DNA of 45,633 nt from Affinundibacterium flavidum (GTDB taxonomy: Bacteria; Pseudomonadota; Gammaproteobacteria; Burkholderiales; Burkholderiaceae_D), in NCBI RefSeq assembly GCF_014284175.1, contig NZ_JACOGA010000027.1:1-45633 (forward strand), written 5' to 3'. A program made the translations under genes and the position numbers. The notes beneath the pieces are model-generated. The model worked only from the letters and a program-made list of their open reading frames with translations, was not told where the DNA came from and made no database searches. Positions 1-8,925 of this stretch are shown one piece after another; within the stretch, counting starts at the first letter, position 1, and the number at the start of each line of letters is the position of its first letter.

Positions 1-14
1 TATTGACTGTTAAT

Positions 15-25
15 TGTTAAAGATC
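15..25 (-). promoter_or_regulatory. boxA antitermination element of an rRNA leader
   Basis: The minus strand reads GATCTTTAACA here, close to the boxA consensus TGCTCTTTAACA found in rRNA leaders, where NusB/NusE load to prevent premature termination. It lies about 80 bp downstream of the promoter at 107-135, which is the right order for a pre-16S leader. Confidence 0.65.
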
Positions 26-106
26 TTATTCTTTTCTACTCAAACTCACCCGAAGGATTTTGTTTTTGCTACGAAGCGTTGTGTTCGTCAGCAGCAGAGA
101 AACGAG

Positions 107-135
107 ATTATGCAGCACTTCTAAATTCTCGTCAA
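107..135 (-). promoter_or_regulatory. rRNA operon P1-type promoter, firing leftward
   Basis: Read on the minus strand, a -35 box TTGACG (130-135) is followed after exactly 17 bp by a -10 box CATAAT (107-112). The sequence downstream runs toward position 1 and contains a boxA-like element, as in the leader of a 16S rRNA gene. Strong sigma-70 promoters of this layout precede rRNA operons in Oxalobacteraceae. The 16S gene itself would lie to the left of the window and is not visible, so the rRNA assignment rests on promoter plus boxA. Confidence 0.75.
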
Positions 136-261
136 CCCCCTGCTTTACATTTCATTTAAATCGCTTCCTACTCTCTCGATTTAAACATCAGAAAATCAAC
201 GCATTACCCTTGCATTACTTCTTATTTCATCCCCGCATTTCTGCGGGAGGCGAACTATAGC

Positions 262-300
262 AAAACAAAAGCCATTCCGCAAGTCATATGCGGAATGGCT
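262..300 (-). terminator. Intrinsic terminator after the DUF1631 gene
   Basis: A 12-bp perfect stem AGCCATTCCGCA (270-281) pairs with TGCGGAATGGCT (289-300) around a 7-nt loop. On the minus strand the stem is followed by TTTTGTTTTG, a U-rich tail. It lies about 70 bp past the stop codon of the minus-strand gene ending at 367, and separates that operon from the rRNA promoter. Confidence 0.85.
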
Positions 301-366
301 TCTTATACTTCTTCCAAGACTACTGTTCGTACGAAATCAGCTTACAACCTATAGAGATGATGCGGT

Positions 367-2973
367 CTATGCTAGCTTGCCGACGTCACCGACATCGGCC
401 GACTTCAATAGGGACTGAACGGCACGTTCAAATAGTGGCTCCGTTTCCAAAAACTTCACACGCCCATGAGCAATCATGCGCCGAAACATCCTTACGCTCA
501 ACATAGATGGTTGCTCTTGCCCCTCTAATGTCAAAATTAAATTGGTCAAGGCTGGATCAATCCAATTCAACGTACCTTGTCCTGGCTCCCCGCCCAAATT
601 AATTTCTACCGAGACACCCGCTTTCAGTTGCTCCATGACGGGATCGACACTCAGGTCTCTTATCGGCAAATTGACTTCGGCGCTATCTAAAGGCAACTCA
701 TCGACGACCACTTGATCCAACAATTGCACACGGATATCTAATTCTTTGATCGCATCATCCAAGAACTTATTCACATCGGAACGATCTGGATTTTCTAATG
801 CCGTGAAATTATCCAGATCTGGATCTGCGAAGAAATTATTAAAATGCTGGTGAATGACAGATAAGGATGCCTGCTTCTGCTGCGTGTTGTTATGGTTGAG
901 ACGCATCGATTTTGTGTGGGCATCAACTAACCAGTTCATTAATTCTTCTTGTATCGCTGGTTCGCACTGTATGCTCGCCATTCCCTCTTTCAGGGTTCTT
1001 AAAATGATAGGCAAAAGCGCCAGCAATTGCGCTCGCTCTTCCTCATTTGACTTGGGAATGATGCTCCACAACAAATCGGGAACCAAAAGACGAAGACGGT
1101 GCGCACGCTTAACATCTTCCCTATCCGCCAACTCCAAGACATATACCCAAACAGTCTCAAAGAAATTTTGCAAAAACGGATCTATCGTCAAATCCAGCAA
1201 GGCTTCATGCAATTGCGCCGAAGTATGTGCGAAACGCAGAGTACGGTTTCTTACTTGTTCAGCACCTTCGATGGCACTTTCTGTGCCGGTATTGCCGGCA
1301 CGCAATTCGCGCGCAATAAATACATCAAACTCATCGAGCATCCGCGAAAATATTTGTGGATTCTCACTTTCATCCTGCAGTAACGTTTCAACGATCCGAC
1401 AAATTTCTTTGGTGATTTCAACGCCAGTAGGGTCAATTTGCTTTAACCCAAGGGAAATTGAGCCTATGCGATTGACCAACAAACGCGCAGGATGTCCTTT
1501 TTGAGTTAGCAGGCTCGTATCTTTTAAGGCTAACTTCAACACTAAGAATTGAAGCCTCCCTAGCTGAGCGCGGATTTCAGCCGGAACCTGGGTATCACGC
1601 AAAATAAATTCAAACAACATGGCGACGATATCTATCGTCATTTTTTCATTGATGTTTGACGTCAATTCATTTAAAGCGGTTCTCTGCTCTAAAATCAGAT
1701 TTCGCACTCCTCCTCGCCCATCAAACATCTCAGCGCCCGAAGGCGTCAAAGTTCTTTGGAAATCAGGTATGGCGCCCGACAATTGGCCCTGGCCAACTGA
1801 GGCACGGGATTCCGATGAACTTGAACCATATTCAGAGTCTGCCGGAATCTGTGTAACTTCATCTTGCGTGTAATTTCCGAAAGCAGAATTTTGCGGATGC
1901 TCAGAATTATCCCAATTGGCGCCCGCATTTCCCCCGACCGAACGGGACGCGGCATTTCCACCAAAGAAACCCCTAATCGCATCACCAACCAATTCACCAT
2001 TTTTGAGCCATGAAAATGGACCTGTCGCGGCATGATGAAAATCACTTTCCGCAGCACGTGACTGTGACTGCGTAATTCCACTGTTTTCACCGGTTTCGGA
2101 TTGAGGTTGAGATTGCGACTGAGATTGCGTCGGTTTCGCTCCTGATATCAAATTCGACGCTCGATTCAACGCCGAACTGAAAAACTGCTCAAATTGACTG
2201 CTTCGCTTTTGCGGTTGAGCAGAATTCTCTTGCTCTTCGTTGAATTCCGAATTGGCGGACTCTTCAGCTTGAGACGTCTCGCTAGCACCGGCGCCATGCG
2301 GCATCGGTGCGGTTGGTGATTTACGAATTTTCAGTTGCAGTTGGGCGGCAATGCCATTTTGCGCCAGGTAGGTATTAACCGCGGAATAAATTGTTGGAAC
2401 AAAACTGAGAAAGTTGTCGGCAATCCTTTCAACCAGCGTATCAACCAAACTTGGATTGACGCTAAGACCATCAACAGTAGTTGAGATGCAACGCGAAAAG
2501 AGATAAGGGCGAAATGGATTTTCGCGCTCATTCGTCACTTCTTGCTCAAAAATCAGGGCGATGCGAATGTTCAGATCTCTTAGTTGATCTTCTGCTTCAC
2601 TGCGAAACCTGCTGGTAATTTCCTCTAATCGCAAGCCCCCTTCAAAGGCAGTTGGATCAATTAAGGTTAGGCTATCAGTATTAAAATTGGCGGATGGACG
2701 ATAAGTGTTGTAAGTCGTTTTGAAACTTCGTGCTAGCAAATGATCCATGCTATTAGTCATTTGCTGGAGGATGTTTGGCCTTTGTTCGACCAATACAGTT
2801 CGTGCATCCAGCAGCCGGCCTTGCTCGAGCGAGGAATAAGTATCGTCAGCTTTCACAAAACAGTCTTCTATGCAACGCGGTAAAGTGCGTTGCATAGCCT
2901 CAGTGAAACTGCGCATGAATTCAGCACGAGCATTAGTTAACAACACACTCTGATCCATACGATCCTTGTTCAA
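367..2973 (-). CDS. DUF1631 family protein
   Basis: This 868-residue protein resembles the DUF1631 family, large proteins of beta- and gammaproteobacteria with no settled function (some database entries call them thymidine phosphorylase, for which I see no support). It is mostly alpha-helical and has no signal peptide or membrane segment. Residues about 225-410 form a low-complexity Gln/Ser/Asn-rich linker, including a short SQ repeat, that separates an N-terminal helical block from the long C-terminal block. The gene starts 36 bp after the topoisomerase III stop codon, so the two are probably co-transcribed. The assigned start is TTG with a good GAGGAG five bases upstream; an in-frame ATG five codons later (2958) is the alternative. 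A terminator follows at 262-300. The family call is fairly sure, the role unknown. Confidence 0.8.
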   Translation of the reverse strand: MNKDRMDQSVLLTNARAEFMRSFTEAMQRTLPRCIEDCFVKADDTYSSLEQGRLLDARTVLVEQRPNILQQMTNSMDHLLARSFKTTYNTYRPSANFNTDSLTLIDPTAFEGGLRLEEITSRFRSEAEDQLRDLNIRIALIFEQEVTNERENPFRPYLFSRCISTTVDGLSVNPSLVDTLVERIADNFLSFVPTIYSAVNTYLAQNGIAAQLQLKIRKSPTAPMPHGAGASETSQAEESANSEFNEEQENSAQPQKRSSQFEQFFSSALNRASNLISGAKPTQSQSQSQPQSETGENSGITQSQSRAAESDFHHAATGPFSWLKNGELVGDAIRGFFGGNAASRSVGGNAGANWDNSEHPQNSAFGNYTQDEVTQIPADSEYGSSSSESRASVGQGQLSGAIPDFQRTLTPSGAEMFDGRGGVRNLILEQRTALNELTSNINEKMTIDIVAMLFEFILRDTQVPAEIRAQLGRLQFLVLKLALKDTSLLTQKGHPARLLVNRIGSISLGLKQIDPTGVEITKEICRIVETLLQDESENPQIFSRMLDEFDVFIARELRAGNTGTESAIEGAEQVRNRTLRFAHTSAQLHEALLDLTIDPFLQNFFETVWVYVLELADREDVKRAHRLRLLVPDLLWSIIPKSNEEERAQLLALLPIILRTLKEGMASIQCEPAIQEELMNWLVDAHTKSMRLNHNNTQQKQASLSVIHQHFNNFFADPDLDNFTALENPDRSDVNKFLDDAIKELDIRVQLLDQVVVDELPLDSAEVNLPIRDLSVDPVMEQLKAGVSVEINLGGEPGQGTLNWIDPALTNLILTLEGQEQPSMLSVRMFRRMIAHGRVKFLETEPLFERAVQSLLKSADVGDVGKLA

Positions 2974-3009
2974 ACAAGCTCCTCAATAAGAAAAATTTTT
3001 GTAACTAAA

Positions 3010-5595
3010 TTAACTCGTTTTCTTTTTTCTAGCGACTGCTTTTTTTACTGGCGCTTCAACTTCCGTGCCTGCCTTCTCTTTTACGGCAGCCTTGGCAGAT
3101 GTTTTAGCGGGAGCTTTCGCTTTACGCTCTTCAAATTCAAAGCTTGTTTTACCATCTTTGCCACGAACCAAGAAAGCCTTAAATGGTCGACGGGTGCGTT
3201 GAGAAATAAACCCTGGCAATAAATCTGTTTTGCCTTCGACCAACAATTTGCGCATTTGTTCTGGCAAAATTTCTTGCTGCAAAATTATCCGTCCGCTTCT
3301 GAAATCGCAGGCTTTTGGCTTAGCAACACTTTTCTCACACACATAAGCCAGACCTAATTCGTAGACATGGCTACCGCATTTAGGGCAGGCGCCGAGTGGC
3401 TCTGCCTGTGAGAAATCATGATCTTCACCGTCATCACCTTCATCTTGATTTTGTCCAAAATCAAATTCCAGTTTTAAATTTTTAATTTCTTCATCGCGTA
3501 CGATTTTCAAGATTGCGGCAAACGGTCGCCCCATCTTCGAACGGAAACCTTGCAATGGACCAATTTCACGTTTTTGCAGCAACTCTTCCACTTCAGCGAT
3601 TTCAAACTGACGACTACCTGGCGTTTTACTCATGGAGAATTCGCACTTCGTACAAGCGAAGCGGCGATAATTTTCTTTCACCACGCCACCACAATTTGGG
3701 CAAGGTGTGTGCAAGGTTGCGTAATCACCAGGAATTGTATCGTTGTTAAACTCTTTCGCACGCTTGACGATAATCTGTGTCATTTGTGCGATTTCTCGCA
3801 TGAATTCGTCGCGGGTGATTTTGCCGCGCTCCATCTGCGCCAGCTTATTTTCCCATTCACCGGTTAATTCAGGCGAGGTCAATTCATCTACGCCTAAACC
3901 ACGCAACAGGGTCATCAACTGAAATGCTTTAGCGGTAGGAATTAATTCGCGGCCTTCACGCAATAAATACTTTTCGTAGAGCAGGCCTTCAATAATGGCG
4001 GCACGTGTTGCTGGTGTGCCCAAACCTTTGCCGGACATCGCTTCGCGCAATTCCTCGTCATCAATTAATTTACCAGCACCTTCCATGGCGGACAGCAAAG
4101 TCGCCTCTGAGTAACGCGCTGGCGGTTTTGTTACCAAGCCATTTGAGAAGACTTTCTCCGTCTTCACTTTTTCGCCTTTTGCGACTGCAACCAAATTACC
4201 TTTATTTTCAGGATCGGTTTCGTCTTGCGCTTCTTTGCCGTAAATCGCCAGCCAGCCAGGATTAGTCATCACTTTGCCTTCGGTCTTGAACTGATGTCCA
4301 GAAACCTCGGTGATTCGTGTCGTCACTTGGTATTCAGCCGCGGGGAAAAACACTGCCATAAAGCGACGTGTCACTAAGTCATAAAGCTTTTGCTCAGGCT
4401 CAGATAGGTTTTTTGGCAAATGTCCGGTTGGAATAATCGCAAAGTGATCACTGATTTTCGTATTATCAAAAATACGTTTATTCGGCTTGACCCAATTATT
4501 GTTCAGAATTTTTGCGGCAAATTGTTGGAAATTGTTGATTTCACTAATCTTGCTCACGGTTTCTTTTACCGTAGGCAAATAGTCCTCTGGCAGGTGACGT
4601 GAATCAGTACGCGGATAAGTTAATACCTTGTGTTTTTCGTAGAGGGCTTGCGCCAAACCTAAGGTGTTTTTTGCTGAGAAGCCAAATTTAGAGTTGGCTT
4701 CACGCTGTAAACTAGTCAGATCAAACAAGGCTGGAGCCATTTGTGTTGCGGGCTTGGACTCTTCGGTCACACTTCCCTGCTTATTGCGACAAGCCGCAAC
4801 GATAGATTCGGCCGCTGCCTTGCTCCACAGGCGCTCAGCTTTTTTCTCTGGATCGACTTCATCTTTCTTAAATTGATGATCCAACCAACGACCTTCGTAA
4901 ATCCCGGCAGCACAGACGAATTCCGCACGCACTTCCCAAAAATCACGAGATACAAAATTCTTAATTTTTTCTTCGCGCTCAACCACAATGGATAGAGTCG
5001 GTGTTTGCACACGCCCGACCGTGGTTAAATAGAATCCGCCTTCTTTTGAATTGAACGCAGTCATCGCCCGGGTGCCATTGATACCAATCAGCCAATCCGC
5101 CTCAGAGCGGCAACGGGCTGCATCGGCCAATGGCAGCATTTCTTCGTCGCTACGTAATTTCTTAAACCCGCTACGAATCGCATCTGCGGTCATCGACTGC
5201 AGCCACAAACGCTTAACCGGTTGTTTGGCTTTAGCATGCTGCGCGATCAAACGGAAAATCAATTCACCTTCGCGCCCCGCGTCACATGCGTTAATGAGCG
5301 CGGAGACATCTTTACGCTTAATCAGTTTGTTTAGCACTTTAAGCCGCGATTCCGTTTTCGCAATTGGATTTAATGCAAAATGCGGCGGTATCATGGGCAA
5401 GTGCGCAAAAGTCCACTTGCCTCGCTTAACATCGTATTCTTCCGGAACTGCGATTTCCAACAAATGACCTACCGCCGAAGACAAAACATAGTCATCAGAT
5501 TCAAAATAATCGTCGTGTTTGGTGAACCCACCCAAGGTCTTTGCGATGTCATTCGCAACCGAGGGCTTCTCGGCGATGATGAGGGTTTTAGTCAT
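3010..5595 (-). CDS. topB: DNA topoisomerase III
   Basis: Type IA topoisomerase, which cuts and passes single strands through a 5'-phosphotyrosine link and resolves recombination and replication intermediates. The N-terminus carries the TOPRIM domain, with the EKPSVA segment (9-14) and the acidic DAGREGELIFR motif (105-115). The catalytic tyrosine is Y327 in LTYPRTDS, matching Y328 of E. coli TopB. The C-terminal third has a complete four-cysteine zinc ribbon (CPNC...CTKC), then a second Cys cluster starting CPKC. The protein ends in a Lys/Ala-rich basic tail likely to hold DNA. At 861 residues it is longer than the 653-residue E. coli enzyme because of this C-terminal extension, common in Burkholderiales. 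It sits 185 bp after smg and 36 bp before the DUF1631 gene. The start is ATG without a clear Shine-Dalgarno sequence. Confidence 0.95.
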   Translation of the reverse strand: MTKTLIIAEKPSVANDIAKTLGGFTKHDDYFESDDYVLSSAVGHLLEIAVPEEYDVKRGKWTFAHLPMIPPHFALNPIAKTESRLKVLNKLIKRKDVSALINACDAGREGELIFRLIAQHAKAKQPVKRLWLQSMTADAIRSGFKKLRSDEEMLPLADAARCRSEADWLIGINGTRAMTAFNSKEGGFYLTTVGRVQTPTLSIVVEREEKIKNFVSRDFWEVRAEFVCAAGIYEGRWLDHQFKKDEVDPEKKAERLWSKAAAESIVAACRNKQGSVTEESKPATQMAPALFDLTSLQREANSKFGFSAKNTLGLAQALYEKHKVLTYPRTDSRHLPEDYLPTVKETVSKISEINNFQQFAAKILNNNWVKPNKRIFDNTKISDHFAIIPTGHLPKNLSEPEQKLYDLVTRRFMAVFFPAAEYQVTTRITEVSGHQFKTEGKVMTNPGWLAIYGKEAQDETDPENKGNLVAVAKGEKVKTEKVFSNGLVTKPPARYSEATLLSAMEGAGKLIDDEELREAMSGKGLGTPATRAAIIEGLLYEKYLLREGRELIPTAKAFQLMTLLRGLGVDELTSPELTGEWENKLAQMERGKITRDEFMREIAQMTQIIVKRAKEFNNDTIPGDYATLHTPCPNCGGVVKENYRRFACTKCEFSMSKTPGSRQFEIAEVEELLQKREIGPLQGFRSKMGRPFAAILKIVRDEEIKNLKLEFDFGQNQDEGDDGEDHDFSQAEPLGACPKCGSHVYELGLAYVCEKSVAKPKACDFRSGRIILQQEILPEQMRKLLVEGKTDLLPGFISQRTRRPFKAFLVRGKDGKTSFEFEERKAKAPAKTSAKAAVKEKAGTEVEAPVKKAVARKKKTS

Positions 5596-5780
5596 ATGGG
5601 GTTTCGTTTTTTATAATCTTGTTATGCAATTGTTGCGACAAAAATCGATAAGACTGCCAATTTTGCCTGCAACAACAAGGGAAATGCTATATATCAGCGG
5701 GGAATAATAAACGGAATGAATCAACTACGGCAATAGAAGCACAGTAATTGCCACAAATAAAGCATCAATTTTGTCAAATA

Positions 5781-6275
5781 TTAATGCAATAAACGCGGGT
5801 CAATCTCGCCTTCCGTCAACAACAATTCATCAAACATCATCATTTCTGACTCGCGCCCCTGGCTCCAAAGTATCATTAACACAATAACTTTGAATTTCGA
5901 TAAACTTAAAGGTGCTTCATCGACAGCCATGGCGCGCTCAACCAAAACTTCACGTTGCTGAGCGTCCAACATTTTATTATCTTGCAAATAGTGTAAATAA
6001 CCAATTGCCTCTGGTCCGAGAATACTACTTTCTTCTTCTGTATAAACCCGAAAGCCCTGACTGAGAACTAGAATCGACGCATCAATCGGCGCATCGTCAT
6101 TATCCACAGCAAGACGGTTAGTGATATCGGCCAAACCTCTCAGCCAGTCGATTGCTGCAATAATTTCATCGTCATCAAATCCTACCGCCGATAGCTTTTT
6201 CGCCAGAGCGATCGAATCTGGGCAGGTATCGGGGCGGTAATAGGTTTCGTACAGGTAAACTAAAATATCAAACAT
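5781..6275 (-). CDS. smg: Smg family protein (DUF494)
   Basis: Small acidic cytoplasmic protein of the Smg/DUF494 family, usually found just after dprA in beta- and gammaproteobacteria. Its biochemical role is not established. The N-terminus MFDILVYLYETYY followed by a helical GFDDDEI segment is characteristic. I chose the ATG at 6275 because family members normally begin MFD; an in-frame ATG at 6284 would add Met-Lys-Cys. About 164 residues. It lies 67 bp downstream of dprA on the same strand, so the usual dprA-smg pairing is kept. Confidence 0.88.
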   Translation of the reverse strand: MFDILVYLYETYYRPDTCPDSIALAKKLSAVGFDDDEIIAAIDWLRGLADITNRLAVDNDDAPIDASILVLSQGFRVYTEEESSILGPEAIGYLHYLQDNKMLDAQQREVLVERAMAVDEAPLSLSKFKVIVLMILWSQGRESEMMMFDELLLTEGEIDPRLLH

Positions 6276-6342
6276 ACACTTCATTCATGACGGTCAGGGA
6301 TTTTTGCAGTACCTAATTCAAGGCATTATGCTCAAGTTAACT

Positions 6343-7464
6343 TTAACTAACACGCTGGATTAATCCTCCAGGTAGCGTTTCAATCTGTCCCTGCAACTCC
6401 AAATCTAATAATTGTGCTGACAATGTCATGACATTATCACCACTACGCATCGCTAGTACGTCGATATGCACCGGATCATACCCGATAATCGTCAGTAACT
6501 TGTTAGTCTCAACATCTATCTGCGGCGCGACTGTCGATGTTTGTACGCTCGACATTGAATTAGGAATCCGGATTTCGTCCAAGATATCCTGCGCCGATTC
6601 GACTAGCTTGGCTCCTTGCTTGATCAGCAAATGGCATCCTTTTGCCAACGGCGAATGAATAGAGCCTGGAATGGCGAATACGTCGCGTCCTTGTTCCGCA
6701 GCCATTCTGGCAGTAATTAATGAGCCTGACTGGGCGGCGGCCTCTACGACTAATACACCTTGCGCCAAGCCAGAAATAATTCGATTACGGCGAGGAAAAT
6801 TTGCGGCAATCGCGGGCATTCCGAGCGGATACTCACTAACCAAACAAGCTTTTTCAGCGAGCACATGCGCAAGTTGCCTGTTCCGTGCAGGGTAAACTAT
6901 ATCAGCACCGGTACCGATAACCGCAATTGTGGAGCCAATACCTTTGAGGGCACCGACATGTGCAGCAGTGTCGATACCCGCTGCCAATCCTGAACTAATA
7001 CATAGTCCCGCTTGACTTAAGGACTCGGAGAATTTCTCGGCATTCGCCACACCTTGTGCGGTAGCATTACGACTCCCCACCACTGCAATTGTCTGTGCGC
7101 TCAATAGATCGAGCCGTCCCTTCACGTACAAAAGTATTGGAGGGTCAGGAATGGTGAGTAAGTTTTGCGGATAATCGGCGTCAGCTAGACTAAGCAAATA
7201 ATTGCCAGGAACATCCAACCACGCAGCAGTCAGCTCAATTTGCCTGTAGAAGCTATCATCTGGTGGCGCCAAGATAGCGCACGCAAGCTTTTCAGGTACA
7301 TGCTCAAGCAATTGTCTTAGACTCGCTTGAAATATTTGTGCAGGCAAACCAAATACACCTAACAGTTTGCGTGCCTTCTCGTTACCTACTCCCTTAGTCA
7401 CAGATAGGCGTAACCAGTCATGCCAATCTTGATCATCTTTATTTGAATTCAATCGCCGTTCCAA
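6343..7464 (-). CDS. dprA: DNA-processing protein DprA (Smf)
   Basis: DprA binds incoming single-stranded DNA during natural transformation and loads RecA on it. The Rossmann-like core is plain: VGSRNATAQG near residue 130, SSGLAAGIDTAAH, GTGADIVYPARN, FPRRNRIISGL and the SGSLITARMAAEQGRDVFAIPG stretch. The N-terminal region is SAM-like, and the C-terminal 60 or so residues fit the DML1 winged helix. 373 residues, normal for the family. The start appears to be TTG, five bases after the LysM stop codon. No ATG is available before the core, and the Shine-Dalgarno is weak, so translation may be coupled to the upstream gene. Whether the cell is transformable cannot be told from one gene. Confidence 0.93.
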   Translation of the reverse strand: MERRLNSNKDDQDWHDWLRLSVTKGVGNEKARKLLGVFGLPAQIFQASLRQLLEHVPEKLACAILAPPDDSFYRQIELTAAWLDVPGNYLLSLADADYPQNLLTIPDPPILLYVKGRLDLLSAQTIAVVGSRNATAQGVANAEKFSESLSQAGLCISSGLAAGIDTAAHVGALKGIGSTIAVIGTGADIVYPARNRQLAHVLAEKACLVSEYPLGMPAIAANFPRRNRIISGLAQGVLVVEAAAQSGSLITARMAAEQGRDVFAIPGSIHSPLAKGCHLLIKQGAKLVESAQDILDEIRIPNSMSSVQTSTVAPQIDVETNKLLTIIGYDPVHIDVLAMRSGDNVMTLSAQLLDLELQGQIETLPGGLIQRVS

Positions 7465-7469
7465 GCCAA

Positions 7470-8567
7470 TTACTTTTCTGGAGTCCGCACTATGTCGCCA
7501 ACACTCACGACGTCGGTAACCTGCATGACCAAACCATAGGAAATATTCTTAAATACTCGGAAAATAAATAGCTGACCATACATTTCATCAGGCAATCGAA
7601 TAGGCTTTTTGTCATTTGTGCGATCTGGCACGATTTTGCCGTAACGCCCCAACTCTAATACGGTACCAATATCTATTCCAGAACTAGCGCCGCGATTGAT
7701 ACTGATGATATTGTTTTGACCAGCAAAACTGACTCCGCCATAGACTGCCACGACGCGTGCTTTTACTTCCTGCTCCGGTGCATGTGGAACATAATTAATA
7801 ATAGGCGTAGGAGGAATTGGTACTAAACGATCGCCTATACCCATTTCCTCTTTGGACGTGACTACATTAAAAGAGTCCACGCCATCTTCCGTTTTGGCAG
7901 TGCGCTCTAACTTTACAGCACCGATGTAAACTGCTTCATAACCAATAATCGCCTGTGTGTCTGGATCTTTCAATGCAGTGCCAGGGCGAAATACTTGGAA
8001 AGACGTGCCATTCTTTAGATCACCTCTTACATAAATCTTGTCACCCTTACCCATATACACACGGCCTTCAGGTGCAGCCACAATCCGTGGTGCAGTAGCG
8101 AATTCATCTTTTTCGATAATCAACGGCTGCGACAAATATGGTTCAATCAGATTATTGGGAATCGCAGAAATCGCATCCAATCCGCCATTGGTGACACTAC
8201 GCGTTTGCGGACTAAGCTTAGTAATACCCGACACGCTTTCTTCTACCGGATTGGCTAAACGCAAACGACCGTTCACACGATCGAAATACACGATTTGCTT
8301 AGGGTAAATCCAGTGCGGATTACGAATCTCTTCCCTGTTCATACCCCATACTTCAGGCCAACACCATGGGTTTTGCAAAAATTTCCCAGAAATTCCCCAC
8401 AGAGTATCGCCCTTCACAACCACATGCTTATCCGGGGCGTCTGGCAAGAAATTGCATTTGCTGCTTAAGGCTGGCGGCGGTGTTTTTACCCCTTCTTGCG
8501 CAAGTGCGGGCACAGAAACCGCGAGAGGAAAGGCAAAAGCGAGGGCGATTGTGCTAAACTTTTTCAT
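7470..8567 (-). CDS. LysM-domain secreted protein
   Basis: A 365-residue exported protein. Residues 1-23 form a signal peptide ending near ALAQEG. A LysM peptidoglycan-binding domain follows at about 48-95 (HVVVKGDTLWGISGKFL, then WCWPEVWGMN and IYPKQIVYFD). The remaining 260 residues are beta-rich with no catalytic motif that I recognise. Proteins of this kind sit directly upstream of dprA in many Burkholderiales and are thought to be cell-wall associated. It is the first gene of the minus-strand block and diverges from def across 358 bp. Its stop codon lies 5 bp from the dprA start. Confidence 0.85.
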   Translation of the reverse strand: MKKFSTIALAFAFPLAVSVPALAQEGVKTPPPALSSKCNFLPDAPDKHVVVKGDTLWGISGKFLQNPWCWPEVWGMNREEIRNPHWIYPKQIVYFDRVNGRLRLANPVEESVSGITKLSPQTRSVTNGGLDAISAIPNNLIEPYLSQPLIIEKDEFATAPRIVAAPEGRVYMGKGDKIYVRGDLKNGTSFQVFRPGTALKDPDTQAIIGYEAVYIGAVKLERTAKTEDGVDSFNVVTSKEEMGIGDRLVPIPPTPIINYVPHAPEQEVKARVVAVYGGVSFAGQNNIISINRGASSGIDIGTVLELGRYGKIVPDRTNDKKPIRLPDEMYGQLFIFRVFKNISYGLVMQVTDVVSVGDIVRTPEK

Positions 8568-8925
8568 GAAATTTTCCGATGCAGGTCGCTGATTCTAGGG
8601 AATGGCTGGCCACTTTGCTCTACCGAAGTAAATCTTATTAACTTCTTGTGGGGTATAGGCTCTTGCCAAACTTACCAATTTGAATCAAATTCTGCCCATA
8701 AATCCTTGAACTAGCAAGAGAAACCGCATTCTAGTGTAGTGTTTCACGTAGATTGAGTCATATAAAAACAAAGGATTTCATATTGAATCAAAAAGTTGAC
8801 CGCGACGATAGCAAGCTATTGCGTGGAGTCACTGAAAAGATTTCGCGTGAAAGATGTTTTTTATATCCCCCAAAAAGTGAAATGCGACACCCGCGCAGCG
8901 CCTCTAGCTTGTTGTGAATTGTCTT
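8568..8925. other. Divergent intergenic region between lysM gene and def
   Basis: This stretch must hold the promoters for the leftward lysM-dprA block and the rightward def-fmt operon. I could not pick out -35/-10 pairs with confidence. The right half contains a possible 44-codon reading frame, listed separately. Confidence 0.4.
8783..8917 (+). CDS. Possible 44-residue leader ORF before def
   Basis: A TTG codon at 8783 is preceded by AAAGGA at good spacing and opens a frame of 44 codons, stopping at 8917 just 8 bp before the def ATG. The product would be basic and hydrophilic, starting MNQKVDRDDSKLL. I recognise no family. It could be a real small protein, a translated leader that couples to def, or chance. 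The only support is the ribosome-binding-like sequence and the tight spacing. Confidence 0.22.
   Translation: MNQKVDRDDSKLLRGVTEKISRERCFLYPPKSEMRHPRSASSLL

Larger units (their letters stand above)
1..366. other. Gene-free region: rRNA leader/promoter and terminator
   Basis: No protein gene is supported here. The left part is the leader and promoter of a leftward rRNA operon. The middle (about 136-230) is AT-rich DNA upstream of that promoter and could carry UP or Fis sites, though none is clear. A small hairpin, CCCGCA/TGCGGG at 232-247, shows a GAAA loop on the minus strand. The right part holds the terminator of the DUF1631 gene. A 66-codon frame across the promoter is judged spurious. Confidence 0.6.

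Noticed and set aside
60..260. 66-codon plus-strand frame
   Set aside because: It overlaps the rRNA promoter on the opposite strand, has no Shine-Dalgarno or recognisable product, and is very Ser/Phe/Arg-biased.
854..1504. 216-codon plus-strand frame
   Set aside because: It lies wholly inside the DUF1631 gene on the other strand and its translation is Cys/Ser/Arg-rich, as expected of an antisense shadow.
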